Part shown: in pieces, positions 8,135-18,209 of the stretch
Numbering within the stretch: the first letter of the stretch is position 1
How the letters are laid out: every line of letters begins with the position of its first letter
NCBI GenBank assembly: GCA_022827265.1
Contig: JAJDTF010000097.1
Location: 41,075 to 105,074, forward strand
Direction: 5' to 3'
DNA length: 64,000 nt
DNA from: Acidimicrobiia bacterium
Lineage (GTDB): Bacteria > Actinomycetota > Acidimicrobiia > Acidimicrobiales > Poriferisodalaceae
The notes under the pieces: generated by a model
What the model saw: only the letters and a program-made list of their open reading frames with translations
Database searches by the model: none
What the model was told of the DNA's origin: nothing
Program-made: the position numbers and the translations under genes

Positions 8135-10527
8135 CTTCGAACGGGCCGGCGGCGCCACCCCTGTTCGCGGATCTCCTGGCTGCGCGGAGCATCTCGCCAG
8201 ACGGCTTTCAGACCGAGGCGTTCGCCGCGCTGGATCAGGGCAGGTCGGTGTTGGTGGCTGCGCCGACTTCGTCGGGCAAGACCCTCGTTGCGGAATACGG
8301 GATCGCGGCGGCACTCGGCGCCGGCATGCGAGCGGCCTACACCACGCCGACCAAGGCGCTGTCGAATCAGAAGCTGCGCGAGCTGCGCTCCTGGCTGGGA
8401 TCCGAACGGGTAGGCCTGCTCACCGGCGACAACGTCATCTGCCCCGATGCCGATGTCGTGGTCATGACCACCGAAGTGCTCCGCAACATGATGTACGCCG
8501 GTTCGGCGCACATCGCTCAGTTCGGCATGGCCGTACTGGATGAGGTCCACTACCTGCAGGATCCCTACCGGGGAGCGGTCTGGGAAGAGGTCATCATCAG
8601 CACGCCGCCGCATATGCGACTGGTGTGCCTGTCGGCCACGGTCAGCAACGCGCACGAGCTCGCATCATGGGTCGAAGCCACCGCAGGCGGCTGCACCGCG
8701 GTGGTGTGCTCGCAACGGCCGGTACCCCTGGAGGACCGCTACCTGCTCTACGAGCGACACAGCCGCCGCTTGGTGGACCTGCCGACGCTGCGGGACGGCC
8801 GCCCGAATCCCGAGATCGAACGGATAGTCGAGCAGGCACGTTCCCGATCCGGCGGCCAGCGCCGGCATCGCCGTGCAGGCGCGCGACCGGCCCGCCCGCG
8901 GCGCTCGGAGATCGTCGAGCATCTGGCTGCCAGCGCCAGGCTGCCCGCAATCGTGTTCGTGTTCTCCCGCCAGGGATGCGACGCCGCCGCCCGGACGCTC
9001 GTCGCTGAGGGGGCGGCGTTTCTGGATGCCGCCCAGCAGCATCGCGTACGGCAGATCGCGGCGGCGCACACGGCGGACCTTGAAGCGGGTGATCTCGACG
9101 CACTCGGCTACGACGGGTGGCTGGAGCAGCTCACGGCCGGTGTCGCAGCTCATCACGCGGGCCTGATACCGGCGTTCAAGGAGGCCATCGAGGAGTGCTT
9201 CTCCGCCGGGCTGCTGGCAGTGGTGTTCGCAACGGAGACCCTGGCGGTGGGCGTGAACATGCCCGCCCGCTCGGTGGTGATCGAGCAGCTCAGCCGCTTC
9301 CGCGGCGAGGGCTTCTCGTTGCTGACCCCGGGTGAATACACCCAGCTCACCGGTCGGGCGGGCCGTCGCGGCATAGACGAGACCGGTTACGCGTACACGC
9401 TGTGGCATCCGCAGACGGCATTCGAGGAGACGGCCCGCCTGGTCGCGAGCGGCGACTTCGAGCTGGAGTCCTCGTTCCGGCCCACGTACAACATGGTCGC
9501 CAACCTCATCGCCAGCCGCACCCACGACGAGGCAGTCGAGCTGTTGCAGCGGTCGTTCGCCCAGTGGCGGGCTGATCGCCGGGTCGGCCAGTGGACCGCG
9601 GAGCTCGAAGCGGAGCGCAAGGCGCTGCGCGAGGCCCGTGCACGGCTGCGGTCGATGGGGGGCGGCCGTGGCCGTTCGAAGTCGCATGCACCGGCACGCG
9701 GGAGGCCGTCGGGCTCGGGTCGGCACCGGCGCGGCAGGCCCGCCGACCGCCGCGCCGACCGGGCGCTCGTCGATGCGGAGCGACACGCCGAGCGCGTGGG
9801 AGCACGGGTGAGCCGTCTGAAGGATCGGATCAAGCTCGCCAAGGGAGGGCTGGCCCGCCAGCTCGACGCCACCAACGAGGTGCTGAACATCTTCGGCTGT
9901 GCGGACGGCTGGTCGCTGACCGAGACCGGCGGCTGCCTGAAGTCTGTGTTCCACGAGTGCGATCTGCTGACGGTGCTGTGCCTGCGCGACGGCGTCTTCG
10001 ACGGTGTGGCGCCGGCTCAGCTTGCCGGCCTGGTGTCGGTGCTGACCTACGAACATCGCAGCAGCCAGCCTCCGCCGGCGCCCCGCTATCCCGACAACGA
10101 CTCCCGCGAACGGGCAGCGCACGTGTTCGAGCTGGCGTCGCAGATCAACCGCGCTGAGCGACAGCACAGCGTGGCGCCGTCGCGCCCGCCCGACGCGTCG
10201 TTCTTCGCTGTTGCCCATGCCTGGGCTGGCGGGACGGCATACACCGATCTGCGGCACGGCGACGCACGAGGCGACCAGATGCCCTCTGGTGGCGATTTCG
10301 TTCGCCAGATGCGCCAGCTCATCGATCTCGTCGACCGGATCGCAGACGTTGCTGCCCAGCAGCGCACACGACGCACCGCAGCCGATGCCTGTTCGGCACT
10401 CGACCGCGGTGTCGTCGCTGCAGCTGCTCGAGTCTCCGATGGCCGGGTAGGGGAATCCGTCACCGCGGCGCCGGGAGACGGTTTCGCGTCATTGCCGGTG
10501 GTGAAACGCACCCGCAGGCTCTCGTGA
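8131..10527 (+). CDS. helY: HelY-like Ski2-family DEAD/DEAH-box RNA helicase
   Basis: ATP-dependent helicase of 798 residues similar to mycobacterial HelY, in the Ski2/Mtr4 branch of superfamily 2. Visible motifs are the Walker A APTSSGKT (44-51), TPTKALSNQK, the DEVH box (137-140) in LDEVHYLQD, LSATVSN, FVFSRQGCDAAA, and motif VI in TQLTGRAGRRGIDE. A basic, Arg/Gly-rich insertion at about 508-545 lies in the C-terminal half and could bind nucleic acid. The C-terminal alpha-helical domain is retained. The GTG start overlaps tatC, and the stop overlaps the next gene, so all three are likely co-transcribed. Confidence 0.88.
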   Translation: MTSNGPAAPPLFADLLAARSISPDGFQTEAFAALDQGRSVLVAAPTSSGKTLVAEYGIAAALGAGMRAAYTTPTKALSNQKLRELRSWLGSERVGLLTGDNVICPDADVVVMTTEVLRNMMYAGSAHIAQFGMAVLDEVHYLQDPYRGAVWEEVIISTPPHMRLVCLSATVSNAHELASWVEATAGGCTAVVCSQRPVPLEDRYLLYERHSRRLVDLPTLRDGRPNPEIERIVEQARSRSGGQRRHRRAGARPARPRRSEIVEHLAASARLPAIVFVFSRQGCDAAARTLVAEGAAFLDAAQQHRVRQIAAAHTADLEAGDLDALGYDGWLEQLTAGVAAHHAGLIPAFKEAIEECFSAGLLAVVFATETLAVGVNMPARSVVIEQLSRFRGEGFSLLTPGEYTQLTGRAGRRGIDETGYAYTLWHPQTAFEETARLVASGDFELESSFRPTYNMVANLIASRTHDEAVELLQRSFAQWRADRRVGQWTAELEAERKALREARARLRSMGGGRGRSKSHAPARGRPSGSGRHRRGRPADRRADRALVDAERHAERVGARVSRLKDRIKLAKGGLARQLDATNEVLNIFGCADGWSLTETGGCLKSVFHECDLLTVLCLRDGVFDGVAPAQLAGLVSVLTYEHRSSQPPPAPRYPDNDSRERAAHVFELASQINRAERQHSVAPSRPPDASFFAVAHAWAGGTAYTDLRHGDARGDQMPSGGDFVRQMRQLIDLVDRIADVAAQQRTRRTAADACSALDRGVVAAAARVSDGRVGESVTAAPGDGFASLPVVKRTRRLS

Positions 10528-11153
10528 CGGTCCGGCGCAACGAGCCGTGGGGATCTGCCGCGACATTGCCTGATGGGGCACCGATCGCCGGCAGCAATGC
10601 CGAGTTGCGCCGGTTGATCACCTGCCAGTGCACTGGTGATGCACCAGCGACGCCGATCGGCGTCATCGGCGGCGATCTGTGGCGCGTGGTGGGAGCACCG
10701 CCAGGCGGTGCGGATCGCCTGCACTCCGCGCACGCGCGAACAGCGCCGATCGACCTCATCGAGGTGACGGCCGACGGCGAGACGCACTGGGCCTGTGTCG
10801 GGGCCGTCGCGCGCAACTCGTGGTGGCGTGGCCCCGTCGTGGTTGCCATGAGTGCCGAATCGCTCGGGCCGTGGCGGCTGGCACCCGCAGCCCATCCCAA
10901 CGACGGGCGGCTGCACGTGACCAGCACCGGTCTGGGTCAGCCTGGGCTCAGCGTGGCCCAACGCATGTTGGCCCGCCGCCGGCTGCGGTCGGGCGCTCAC
11001 CTGCCGCATCCGGCCATCGCCGTGCGGCGCGTGGAGAGTGCGGAGCATCAGTTCGACCGGCCACTCGGACTCTGGCTCGACGGCGAGCGAGCAGGCAGGT
11101 GCCGTGAGCTGGTTCTCGAGATCCATCCCGACGCCGCAATGGTCGTGTTCTGA
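10524..11153 (+). CDS. Protein resembling the C-terminal domain of YegS/DgkB lipid kinases
   Basis: A 209-residue protein with no close family that I can name. From about residue 130 it resembles the beta-sandwich C-terminal half of diacylglycerol-kinase-like proteins: NDGRLHVTSTG, then an Arg-rich helix MLARRRLRSGAHLPHPAIAV, then PLGLWLDGER and LVLEIHPDAAMVVF. The nucleotide-binding N-terminal half with the GGDGT motif is absent, so kinase activity is unlikely. The N-terminal part includes IGVIGGDLWRVVGAP. It overlaps helY (GTGA) and precedes thyX by 115 bp. The fold assignment is by eye and should be treated as tentative. Confidence 0.55.
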   Translation: MTVRRNEPWGSAATLPDGAPIAGSNAELRRLITCQCTGDAPATPIGVIGGDLWRVVGAPPGGADRLHSAHARTAPIDLIEVTADGETHWACVGAVARNSWWRGPVVVAMSAESLGPWRLAPAAHPNDGRLHVTSTGLGQPGLSVAQRMLARRRLRSGAHLPHPAIAVRRVESAEHQFDRPLGLWLDGERAGRCRELVLEIHPDAAMVVF

Positions 11154-11255
11154 GTTGACGGTGCACCGTTCCGCAGCGACGCCGCTGCACGCCCGACTGT
11201 GGGCGGCCCATCGCTGCGTGCGCAAGCGGTCCGCGAGGCTTCGGTGTTCGGGCCA

Positions 11256-11261
11256 TACCAT
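11256..11261 (+). promoter_or_regulatory. -10 box of leaderless thyX promoter
   Basis: TACCAT ends 7 nt before the GTG at 11269. It fixes the thyX start even though the frame is open further upstream. Confidence 0.5.
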
Positions 11262-11268
11262 CGGCGCA

Positions 11269-12921
11269 GTGTCTCCGCCGACCCGACCCGCCGGTGATCC
11301 GGTAGTCCACTACGCCGCCGAGACGTTCACGCCTGCCGAGCAGGACATCTTGCGGCGGTACGTGACGAATCTGCGCCAGCCGGTGTTTGCGCTCGTGAAC
11401 CTGCCTGAAGTGGTGAAGGGGGCGCTGTTCGCCCGCTACTCCAGGACGCACAAGAGCCTGCGGCGGCTGCTGCTGGACGAATTCGTGGACGACCTCGACA
11501 TCTCCGGCGACGAGACCATCGACGCCACGATGGGCGTCGCCCGCGCCGAGCAGCTGTACCAGCGCGTCTTCGTGGAGTACGGCGACGACTCGGTGGCGCA
11601 ACTCGGGGCCGTGCACCTGGCGTGCGAGCAGGCGTCCAATCTGCTCACCAAGATCCTCGAACGAGGACGGCTGATGTCGTACCTCGAGCAGTCCACCCGC
11701 TACCTCGCCTACGACGAGCGCGTCCAGGGCCGCTACCGGTATCACCGGCCGCCCGAGGTGATGGGCTCGCGTGCGGGGACGCGATTCGTCGGCGACGTGG
11801 ACCGTATGTTCGACGCCTACGGCGACATGGTTCGCCGCATGACGGAATGGCTCACCGAGCATCCCGATGCGGCGGCCGGTGCCGCCGCCGGCAGCGACCT
11901 CGCGCGCCGGCGCGCCATCCGGGCACAGGCATTCGACGCCTCCAGGGGACTGTTGCCGGCAGCCAGCCTGTCCAACGTCGGCATCTTCGGCAGCGGGCAG
12001 GCCTACGAAGCGCTCCTGCTGCGGATGCGGGCGCACCCGCTGCCCGAGGCACGCAGCTACGCCCAGATGATGCTGACCGAGCTGCGCAAGGTCATCCCCT
12101 CGTTCCTGCGGCGCGTGGACCAGCCCGACCGGGGTGTCGTGTGGTCGGACTACCTCGAGACCAATCGGATCGCGATGTCCGAGTTCGCCGCAGATCTTTT
12201 TGCCGAGGACGAACCGGAGCCGGTGCCCGAAGTCCTGCTGACCGACTGGGACCCCTCCGGCGAAGCCAAGATGCTGGCGGCCATGCTGTACCCGTACACG
12301 TCGCTGGGAGCATCACAGATCGCCGCTCGAGTCGCTCAGATGACCGAAGCCGAGCGCATGGCGCTGGTGGAGCGATACTGCGGCGAGCGGGCCAACCGGC
12401 GCCACCGGCCGGGCCGGGCGCTGGAGCGCATCGACTACCGCTTCGATGTGCTCGCCGACTACGGCAGCTTCCGCGACCTGCAACGCCATCGCTTGCTCAC
12501 AATCGAATGGCAGCCGCTGAGCCCGCAGCACGGGTACTCCGTGCCTGCGCTAGTGGATGCAGCCGGCGGGGGAGAGGCCTACGACGAGGTGATGGATCTG
12601 TCGGCAGAGCTGTACGACACGCTCGCAGAAGCCGTCGGAACGCTGGAGGCGTCGTATGCCGTTTCGATGGCGTATCGCGTGCGCTACAGCATGCAGTTCA
12701 ACGCCCGTGAGGCCATGCACCTGATCGAGCTGCGATCACAGCCTCAGGGTCACGATGACTACCGGCGGGTCGTGACCGAGATGTATCGCCAGATCGCCGA
12801 GACCGCAGGACACCGGGCAGTGGCTGCGATGCTGACGCACGTGGATCTGTCCGAGGGCATCTTGGGGCGCCTGGGTGCTGAGGAAGCCACGGCTCGACGG
12901 CAATCTGCAGAGCCGGCCTGA
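11269..12921 (+). CDS. thyX: FAD-dependent thymidylate synthase (ThyX family, long form)
   Basis: Flavin-dependent synthesis of dTMP from dUMP using methylene-H4folate. The product has 550 residues, about twice a classical ThyX. The N-terminal half is ThyX-like but degenerate (YLEQSTRYLAYD near residue 145). The C-terminal half carries the better motif, DLQRHRLLT (403-411), with EWQPLSPQHGYSVP after it and the FNAREAMHLIELRSQPQGH segment near the end. Two-domain forms of this kind occur in actinobacteria. Start at GTG 11269 is supported by the -10 box at 11256-11261. Whether it is the cell's only thymidylate synthase cannot be told from here. Confidence 0.82.
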   Translation: MSPPTRPAGDPVVHYAAETFTPAEQDILRRYVTNLRQPVFALVNLPEVVKGALFARYSRTHKSLRRLLLDEFVDDLDISGDETIDATMGVARAEQLYQRVFVEYGDDSVAQLGAVHLACEQASNLLTKILERGRLMSYLEQSTRYLAYDERVQGRYRYHRPPEVMGSRAGTRFVGDVDRMFDAYGDMVRRMTEWLTEHPDAAAGAAAGSDLARRRAIRAQAFDASRGLLPAASLSNVGIFGSGQAYEALLLRMRAHPLPEARSYAQMMLTELRKVIPSFLRRVDQPDRGVVWSDYLETNRIAMSEFAADLFAEDEPEPVPEVLLTDWDPSGEAKMLAAMLYPYTSLGASQIAARVAQMTEAERMALVERYCGERANRRHRPGRALERIDYRFDVLADYGSFRDLQRHRLLTIEWQPLSPQHGYSVPALVDAAGGGEAYDEVMDLSAELYDTLAEAVGTLEASYAVSMAYRVRYSMQFNAREAMHLIELRSQPQGHDDYRRVVTEMYRQIAETAGHRAVAAMLTHVDLSEGILGRLGAEEATARRQSAEPA

Positions 12922-12952
12922 CGGTCGAGCCCCGGGTACCTCGCCTGATGGA

Positions 12953-13474
12953 ATGCTCCGCATGGACGTAGTGGCCCGCCCTGCCGGTCGTGAGCACGTA
13001 GGAGTGCTCGCGCAGATGGCGGCCGACACAGTGGCTGAGCAGGTTGATGCGCGCGGCGGCTGGGTGTGGTCGCGCCGGGAGGTGAGAACGAGGCCCTTCG
13101 AGGAGAGCCTCGCCGAGGCCCTTGATGACTCCGACAGCGCCGTGTGGATCGGGGAGATCGACGGCACGCCGGTGGGCTACGCCGTTGCCACCGTCGAACC
13201 CTTGCAGACCGGCGAGATGCTGGGGCGTGTCGCCGACCTGTATGTCGCTCCCGGAGCCCGCGAGGTCAGCGTCGGGGAGGCGCTGATCGGAGAGGTGCTG
13301 CAGTGGTGCGCCGAACGGGGCTGCGTGGGCGTCGATTCGCTGGCGCTGCCGGGCAACCGTGCCACCAAGAACTTCTTCGAGACATTCGGGTTCACCGCAC
13401 GGCTGCTGGTGCTGCACCGCAAGCTGGCGCCTGAGGCCGAGTCTCGCAGCGGGTTATCTCCCAGATCGCCGTGA
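12953..13474 (+). CDS. GNAT-family N-acetyltransferase
   Basis: Acetyl-CoA-dependent acetyltransferase of unknown substrate, 173 aa from the ATG at 12953 (an ATG at 12962 is equally possible). The central strand VWIGEIDGTPVGYAVA and the LYVAPGAREVSVGEALIGEVLQW segment correspond to GNAT motifs D and A; the Gln/Arg-x-x-Gly-x-Gly/Ala acetyl-CoA loop is degenerate here (REVSVG). The SLALPGNRATKNFFETFGFTA region is motif B, with the usual Asn and Phe residues. The stop overlaps the Nudix GTG start (GTGA). Confidence 0.78.
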   Translation: MLRMDVVARPAGREHVGVLAQMAADTVAEQVDARGGWVWSRREVRTRPFEESLAEALDDSDSAVWIGEIDGTPVGYAVATVEPLQTGEMLGRVADLYVAPGAREVSVGEALIGEVLQWCAERGCVGVDSLALPGNRATKNFFETFGFTARLLVLHRKLAPEAESRSGLSPRSP

Positions 13475-13878
13475 GCGAGCCGGTGCCCGAAGTGTGCGTC
13501 GGCGGGATTGCCGTGCGCGGCAGCTCCGTGCTGCTGGTGCGCCGTGGCCGCCCGCCGGCAGAGGGACTGTGGGCGTTCCCAGGAGGGCGTGTCGAGCCCG
13601 GAGAGCGCCTGAGCGACGCCGTCGAGCGCGAACTGGCCGAGGAGACCGGGCTCGTGGTGCGGTGCGGCGAACTCGTCGGCGTGACCGAGCACATCAGCGA
13701 GCACCTGCATTTCGTGATCCTGGACTACACCGTGGAGTGCCCCGCCGATGCGGCGCCGGTCGCCGGCGACGACGCGGCCGACGCCCGGTTCGTGGAATTC
13801 GACGAGATCAGGGTGGGTGCGCTGCCGCTCTCAGGCGGGATGCGTGAGTTCCTCGACCGCCACGTCTTCGCTGGCTGA
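13471..13878 (+). CDS. NUDIX hydrolase
   Basis: A 135-residue Nudix protein that hydrolyses a nucleoside diphosphate linked to another moiety; the substrate is unknown. The full Nudix box (G-x5-E-x7-R-E-x2-E-E-x-G) is present with Gly39, Glu45, Arg53, Glu54, Glu57, Glu58 and Gly60. The GTG at 13471 overlaps the GNAT stop, so the two are probably one transcript. The last 48 bases overlap the 3' end of the convergently transcribed gene at 13831-15420. Confidence 0.9.
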   Translation: MSEPVPEVCVGGIAVRGSSVLLVRRGRPPAEGLWAFPGGRVEPGERLSDAVERELAEETGLVVRCGELVGVTEHISEHLHFVILDYTVECPADAAPVAGDDAADARFVEFDEIRVGALPLSGGMREFLDRHVFAG

Positions 13879-15420
13879 GTCTCCGTCGGCCGCGTCACTC
13901 TCACTTGCTTGCGGCGGCTCGACGGCACCGCTGGCATCGTCGGCTGACTCTCCATCGGCGATGGCTTCGACTGGTGCTTCGGTTTCGCTCTCGCTGCCGG
14001 CGTCCGTAGCAGGCGCTTCAGCGCCGACGATGGATTCGGGTTCCTCGGGCTGCTCTGTCGGCTCGACCTGTTCGACCGAATCAATCGCTTCGGTCTTCGG
14101 TCGGCGTCCGCGGCCGCTCCGCGGCTGTTTGCGCTGGCTTGCTTCAGTGGGGTCGATGCCCAGGGCGGCGGCCACCTCGGGCAGGCGAGACGCCACCTTG
14201 CGCACCGCTTCGAGCAGCTCCTCTGTCGGCTGCTCCGGGATAGCAGGCAGCACTACATAGGGCCGCACCGGCGAGTAGGCCACGGCTTCGAGCACGACGG
14301 CGATCCGGTGCTGGGAGGCTCCGGTGCCCAGCGCGGCGCTGGCCTGGGACGTCAGTTCCTGGGCGATCTCGGGGGGAAGCGGTGCCCCCGCCTTGGGGGG
14401 GCGGGAACTCAGGCGCAGCGCTCGCACGACGCGCCCTTCGGTCAGCGTGGTCCGCAGCTCGTCGTGCCATTCACGCTGGCTGCGTTCGACGCGTTCGTTG
14501 AGTCCTTCCCTGATCTTCTCGGCAAGTTCCCGGGCCTCGGCGTCCCGGGCATGGTCTTCGGCAGCCACGAGCACGGAGCGAAGGTCGCGCAGGTCGACTC
14601 GTTCGATCCCGGCGAGGGCGGCATCGGCGCGGTCGCGCCACTCCGCGATCTGCACTGGTCCGATCAGCGATTCCGCGAGCTGCAGTACTCCTTCGGCGGG
14701 CACCTCGGGCGCACCGTCGGCTGCCGCCTTGCGGTTCTGCTCAATGATCTCGGCTCGCACGGCAGCGAGGCCGCCGCGCACCACTTGCTCTGCCACTACC
14801 TGCTGCTCGACTGGCAGCGAGGCGATAAGCGCCTCACGGTGCTGACGACCAGGGCGGAGCTTGCGCGCCTTGGGGCGCGGGGGGGGTTCGGGGGTATCGA
14901 GCTTTGTCTGGGCCTCGGCATCTCGTGCCGGTCGTTTGCCGTCGCCGTCTCGCCTGCGACGGCCGCCGCCCTCGCGTCGATTGCGCTGTCGGGGCTTGTC
15001 TCCGCTCGCGTCGGCGGCGCCGTCGCGGCTCCGACGTTCCCCCTGGCGCTTCCGCCGGGGACCTCGTGAGTCTCGTTCGCCACTGCGGCCACGACCCCGC
15101 TCACCGCCGCCCTTGCGGCCGTCACGACCGCGGCTGGCCCTGGTGGTGGTCGTTCCCGCACCACGATCCGGTGATCCGATCAGCTCGATGCGCTCGGCAG
15201 GGGGTTTGCCGCTGCGGGCCTTGGGCGGGAGCACCTCGGTGACGAAGATGCCGTCGACCTCGAACTCGGCGTCGACTCGCAGAACGTCTCCAGCAACAGC
15301 GCCCTTCGGCAGCAGATCGCCGTCGAGCACGCCCTTGGGCTGCTTAGCGCCCGCGGCGCGCCAAGTCCACGAGCCGTCGTCACGCCGGCTGGTCAACTCG
15401 ACTTCGAGGCGACGGCTCAC
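13831..15420 (-). CDS. Conserved low-complexity protein, RG-rich middle and acidic tail
   Basis: A 529-residue protein of unknown function. The N-terminal 65 residues (RRLEVELTSRRDDGSWTWRA, then GVLDGDLLPKGAVAGDVLRV) form a small beta-rich, possibly OB-like domain. Residues about 75-175 are highly basic and disordered, rich in Arg-Gly and Arg-Ser, as in nucleic-acid-binding tails. A helical domain follows (about 185-400), then an acidic tail rich in Glu, Ala and Ser. This layout suggests an RNA- or DNA-binding protein. The GTG at 15420 is chosen because the conserved region starts there. It is divergent from the topoisomerase pair, and its 3' end overlaps the Nudix gene antisense by 48 bp. 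Confidence 0.7.
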   Translation of the reverse strand: MSRRLEVELTSRRDDGSWTWRAAGAKQPKGVLDGDLLPKGAVAGDVLRVDAEFEVDGIFVTEVLPPKARSGKPPAERIELIGSPDRGAGTTTTRASRGRDGRKGGGERGRGRSGERDSRGPRRKRQGERRSRDGAADASGDKPRQRNRREGGGRRRRDGDGKRPARDAEAQTKLDTPEPPPRPKARKLRPGRQHREALIASLPVEQQVVAEQVVRGGLAAVRAEIIEQNRKAAADGAPEVPAEGVLQLAESLIGPVQIAEWRDRADAALAGIERVDLRDLRSVLVAAEDHARDAEARELAEKIREGLNERVERSQREWHDELRTTLTEGRVVRALRLSSRPPKAGAPLPPEIAQELTSQASAALGTGASQHRIAVVLEAVAYSPVRPYVVLPAIPEQPTEELLEAVRKVASRLPEVAAALGIDPTEASQRKQPRSGRGRRPKTEAIDSVEQVEPTEQPEEPESIVGAEAPATDAGSESETEAPVEAIADGESADDASGAVEPPQASESDAADGDSASEDVAVEELTHPA

Positions 15421-15719
15421 GGCGCCTTCACCAACACTCGCGGCAGGGTAGTCCTTGACGCGAGGGCAACCGCATTGGACAGCCGTCCGGATCTGGTGAT
15501 CGACGCATGACCGGCGGTGAATCCGGGTGCCGATTCTGGTCGAATCTGCCTCGCTCGGTACTGGCCTGCCCGACAAATAACCCGGTGCGGCGCTGCCAGC
15601 GCCGTACTCTCGACAGCAACCGCCGGAGTGCGCCTGCCGAATGGCGCTATCCGGCTGTTTGGGCGCGCATGCCCACTCATTCTCTGCAACACCACCAGTC
15701 CCCGAAAGGGTCTCCGACG
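15421..15719. other. 299-bp divergent intergenic region
   Basis: Region between the disordered-protein gene (minus) and topoisomerase subunit A (plus). The plus frame is open through it, but the implied peptide is unlike any topoisomerase N-terminus. A GAAAGGG ribosome site lies about 10 nt before the ATG at 15720. I see no RNA gene, strong hairpin or repeat, and I cannot place the promoters with confidence. Confidence 0.5.
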
Positions 15720-18209
15720 ATGGCCGGACCGACCGCACCGACGACGATCGCACGCGAAATTCACGAGGTCGACGTTGCCGACGAGATGCGTGATTCGTTC
15801 ATGCCCTACGCGCTGTCGGTCACGACGGCGCGAGCTATTCCCGATGTCCGTGACGGCCTCAAGCCGGTACAGCGGCGGATCCTTTATGTGATGGACGACT
15901 TAGGACTGCGGCCCGGCACACCGTTCCGCAAGTCGGCTGGGGTCGTGGGCGAGGTGATGGGCAAGTACCATCCCCACGGCGACAGCGCGATCTACGAGGC
16001 GATGGTGCGCATGGGCCAGGACTTCGCCATGTCGGTGCCGCTGGTGGAGCCGAAGGGCAACTTCGGCAGTCTCGACGATCCGCCGGCTGCGTACCGGTAC
16101 ACCGAGGCACGGCTGCGAGGCGCAGCCATGACGATGGTGGCCGACATCGACGAGAACACCGTTGAATTCGCTCCGAACTTCGACGGCGAACGGACCGAGC
16201 CCACCTGCCTGCCGGCGCTGCTGCCGAACCTGCTGGTGAACGGCGCCAGCGGCATCGCAGTGGGCATGGCCACCAACATGGCGCCCCACAACCTGAGCCA
16301 AGTGGCCGAGGCCATCAAGATGGTGCTGCGCCGCCCTCAGCGCCGTCCCAGCGTCGAGACGCTCATGGAGGTGCTGCCCGGTCCCGATTTCCCGACGGGC
16401 GGGCGAGTGGTGTGGGACGAGCAGTTGATCGAGGCGTACGAGAGCGGGCGAGGCTCGGTGCGCATTCGGGCCCACACGGATGTCGAGCGGCTCACGGCTA
16501 CTCGACACGCCATCGTCGTAACGGAGCTGCCCTACATGGTGGGGCCCGAGCGCGTGCTCGCGAAGATCCGCGAGCTCGCCAAAGCCGGTCAGCTCGACGG
16601 GGTCGGCGATGTGAATGACCTGTCGGACCGCACGAACGGGTTGCGACTGGTGATCGAGTGCAAGCCCCACGTCAACCCCTACCGAGTACGCGCCGAGCTG
16701 TGGCGTCGCACGCCGCTCGAGGAGTCGTTCGGCATCAACAACGTGGCGCTGGTCAACGGCGTGCCGCAGACCCTCGGTATCCGAGAGATGTGCCAGCACT
16801 ACATCGACCATCGCCTCAACGTGATCGTGCGGCGGACGCAGTACCGCCTCGACCGGGCGCGCGAGCGCGAGCACATCGTGGAAGGCATGCTCATCGCGCT
16901 CGACGCCATCGACGAGGTGATCGCGATCATCCGCGGGTCTGCCGATGCGGCAGCGGCACGGGTGACGCTGATAGGCCGGCTGAGCCTCACCGAGGTTCAG
17001 GCCAGCCACATCTTGGACATGCAGCTGCGGCGGCTGACTGCGCTGGAAGTGCAGAAGCTGCGCGACGAGCTGGCAGCGCTGCAGGAGGCCATCGCGTCGT
17101 ACCTGTCGATTCTCGAATCCGACGACTGGCGGCGACAGATCGTTGCCGACGAACTGGATGAGGCAGTCGCGCAGTTCGGCACGCCACCACGCAGCGAGCT
17201 GAGGAAGCGTGCCGAGGTCGAGGCCGAGGACGAGGCCGAATTGCGTGCGGCACAGGGGGAAGCGTCCGGCAGCAGCGCGACGGCTGGCAGTCTGCCGCAG
17301 GGCGCCAATGCTGCGGGCGTGGCAGTCGCCGGTGTGAGCACGGTGACACTGTCGACATCGGGTTTGCTCGGGCGTCGTCATGCCGAAGACCCGCTCGCAG
17401 CCAAGCCCGGCCGCCACGATGTGCTGGTGACAGAAGTCACCGTGTCCGACCTCGAAACGGTGACTGCGCTCACCGATCGGGCGCGACTGCTCACGGTGGA
17501 TGTGCGGATGATTCCCGAGATGGCGCGCGGCAGCAGGGGAGCGCCCCAGAGCGAGATGTTCGATCTGTCGAGAGGTGAGCGAATTGTGGCGCTGCTTGCC
17601 GCGGAGACCAGTGCGGGCCTCGTAGCGCTGGTGACTCGCAGCGGTACTGGCAAGCGCGTCGATGCAGCCGAGTTGCTGGCGCGCCGCGACGGGGCTTCAG
17701 CCATGACGCTGCGCGACCGCGACCGGCTCGTGGCCGCGTTCGAGGCACCTGACGGATCCGAGCTGGCGGTCGTGTCCTCCACTGGTCATGTGCTGCGCAC
17801 GGCGTCCGACGCCTTCGCTCCCAAGGGACCGAACGCCGGGGGAGTGAACGCCATGAAGCTCGCTGCAGGGGCCACGGTGCTGACTGCCGCGCAGGTCGCG
17901 TTCGGCTCGTTGGTGGCTGCGGTCACTGATGAAGGCACGCTCAAAGTGACCGACATGTCCGAGGTGCCCGCTCAGGGCCGTGGCACCGCAGGTTCGCCGA
18001 CTGTGCGCTTCGGCGGCTTCGAGACATGCGTTGCCTACGCATGGGTCGGCGTGAATCGCCAGATCGCCGCCATCGTGGCTGACGACGGCGATCCGAAGCG
18101 GCCCGACCCCACGCCGGTGCGCCCAGAGCTGGCGCCCACCAAGCGCAACCTGCGGGCCCGGCGGGCAGGCCCCAGAATCGTTGCTCTCGGTCAGGATCGG
18201 TTCGCATGA
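15720..18209 (+). CDS. Type IIA DNA topoisomerase subunit A (GyrA/ParC-like)
   Basis: DNA-cleaving subunit of a type IIA topoisomerase, 829 aa. The ATG at 15720 follows GAAAGGG and gives a normal N-terminus. The winged-helix region has [14 protein letters not shown], with quinolone-pocket positions Ser89 and Glu93, and the catalytic Tyr127 in YRYTEARL. The C-terminal beta-pinwheel (from about 540) has QGRGTAG where GyrA normally carries a QRRGGKG box, so wrapping ability is doubtful. The A-then-B gene order and the lack of dnaA, dnaN or recF nearby suggest a second, topoisomerase IV-like pair, but gyrase cannot be excluded. It is coupled to the B gene by an ATGA overlap. Confidence 0.9.
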   Translation: MAGPTAPTTIAREIHEVDVADEMRDSFMPYALSVTTARAIPDVRDGLKPVQRRILYVMDDLGLRPGTPFRKSAGVVGEVMGKYHPHGDSAIYEAMVRMGQDFAMSVPLVEPKGNFGSLDDPPAAYRYTEARLRGAAMTMVADIDENTVEFAPNFDGERTEPTCLPALLPNLLVNGASGIAVGMATNMAPHNLSQVAEAIKMVLRRPQRRPSVETLMEVLPGPDFPTGGRVVWDEQLIEAYESGRGSVRIRAHTDVERLTATRHAIVVTELPYMVGPERVLAKIRELAKAGQLDGVGDVNDLSDRTNGLRLVIECKPHVNPYRVRAELWRRTPLEESFGINNVALVNGVPQTLGIREMCQHYIDHRLNVIVRRTQYRLDRAREREHIVEGMLIALDAIDEVIAIIRGSADAAAARVTLIGRLSLTEVQASHILDMQLRRLTALEVQKLRDELAALQEAIASYLSILESDDWRRQIVADELDEAVAQFGTPPRSELRKRAEVEAEDEAELRAAQGEASGSSATAGSLPQGANAAGVAVAGVSTVTLSTSGLLGRRHAEDPLAAKPGRHDVLVTEVTVSDLETVTALTDRARLLTVDVRMIPEMARGSRGAPQSEMFDLSRGERIVALLAAETSAGLVALVTRSGTGKRVDAAELLARRDGASAMTLRDRDRLVAAFEAPDGSELAVVSSTGHVLRTASDAFAPKGPNAGGVNAMKLAAGATVLTAAQVAFGSLVAAVTDEGTLKVTDMSEVPAQGRGTAGSPTVRFGGFETCVAYAWVGVNRQIAAIVADDGDPKRPDPTPVRPELAPTKRNLRARRAGPRIVALGQDRFA

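Noticed and set aside
15507..15719. N-terminal extension of topoisomerase subunit A
   Set aside because: The peptide is not conserved and a good ribosome site precedes the ATG at 15720.
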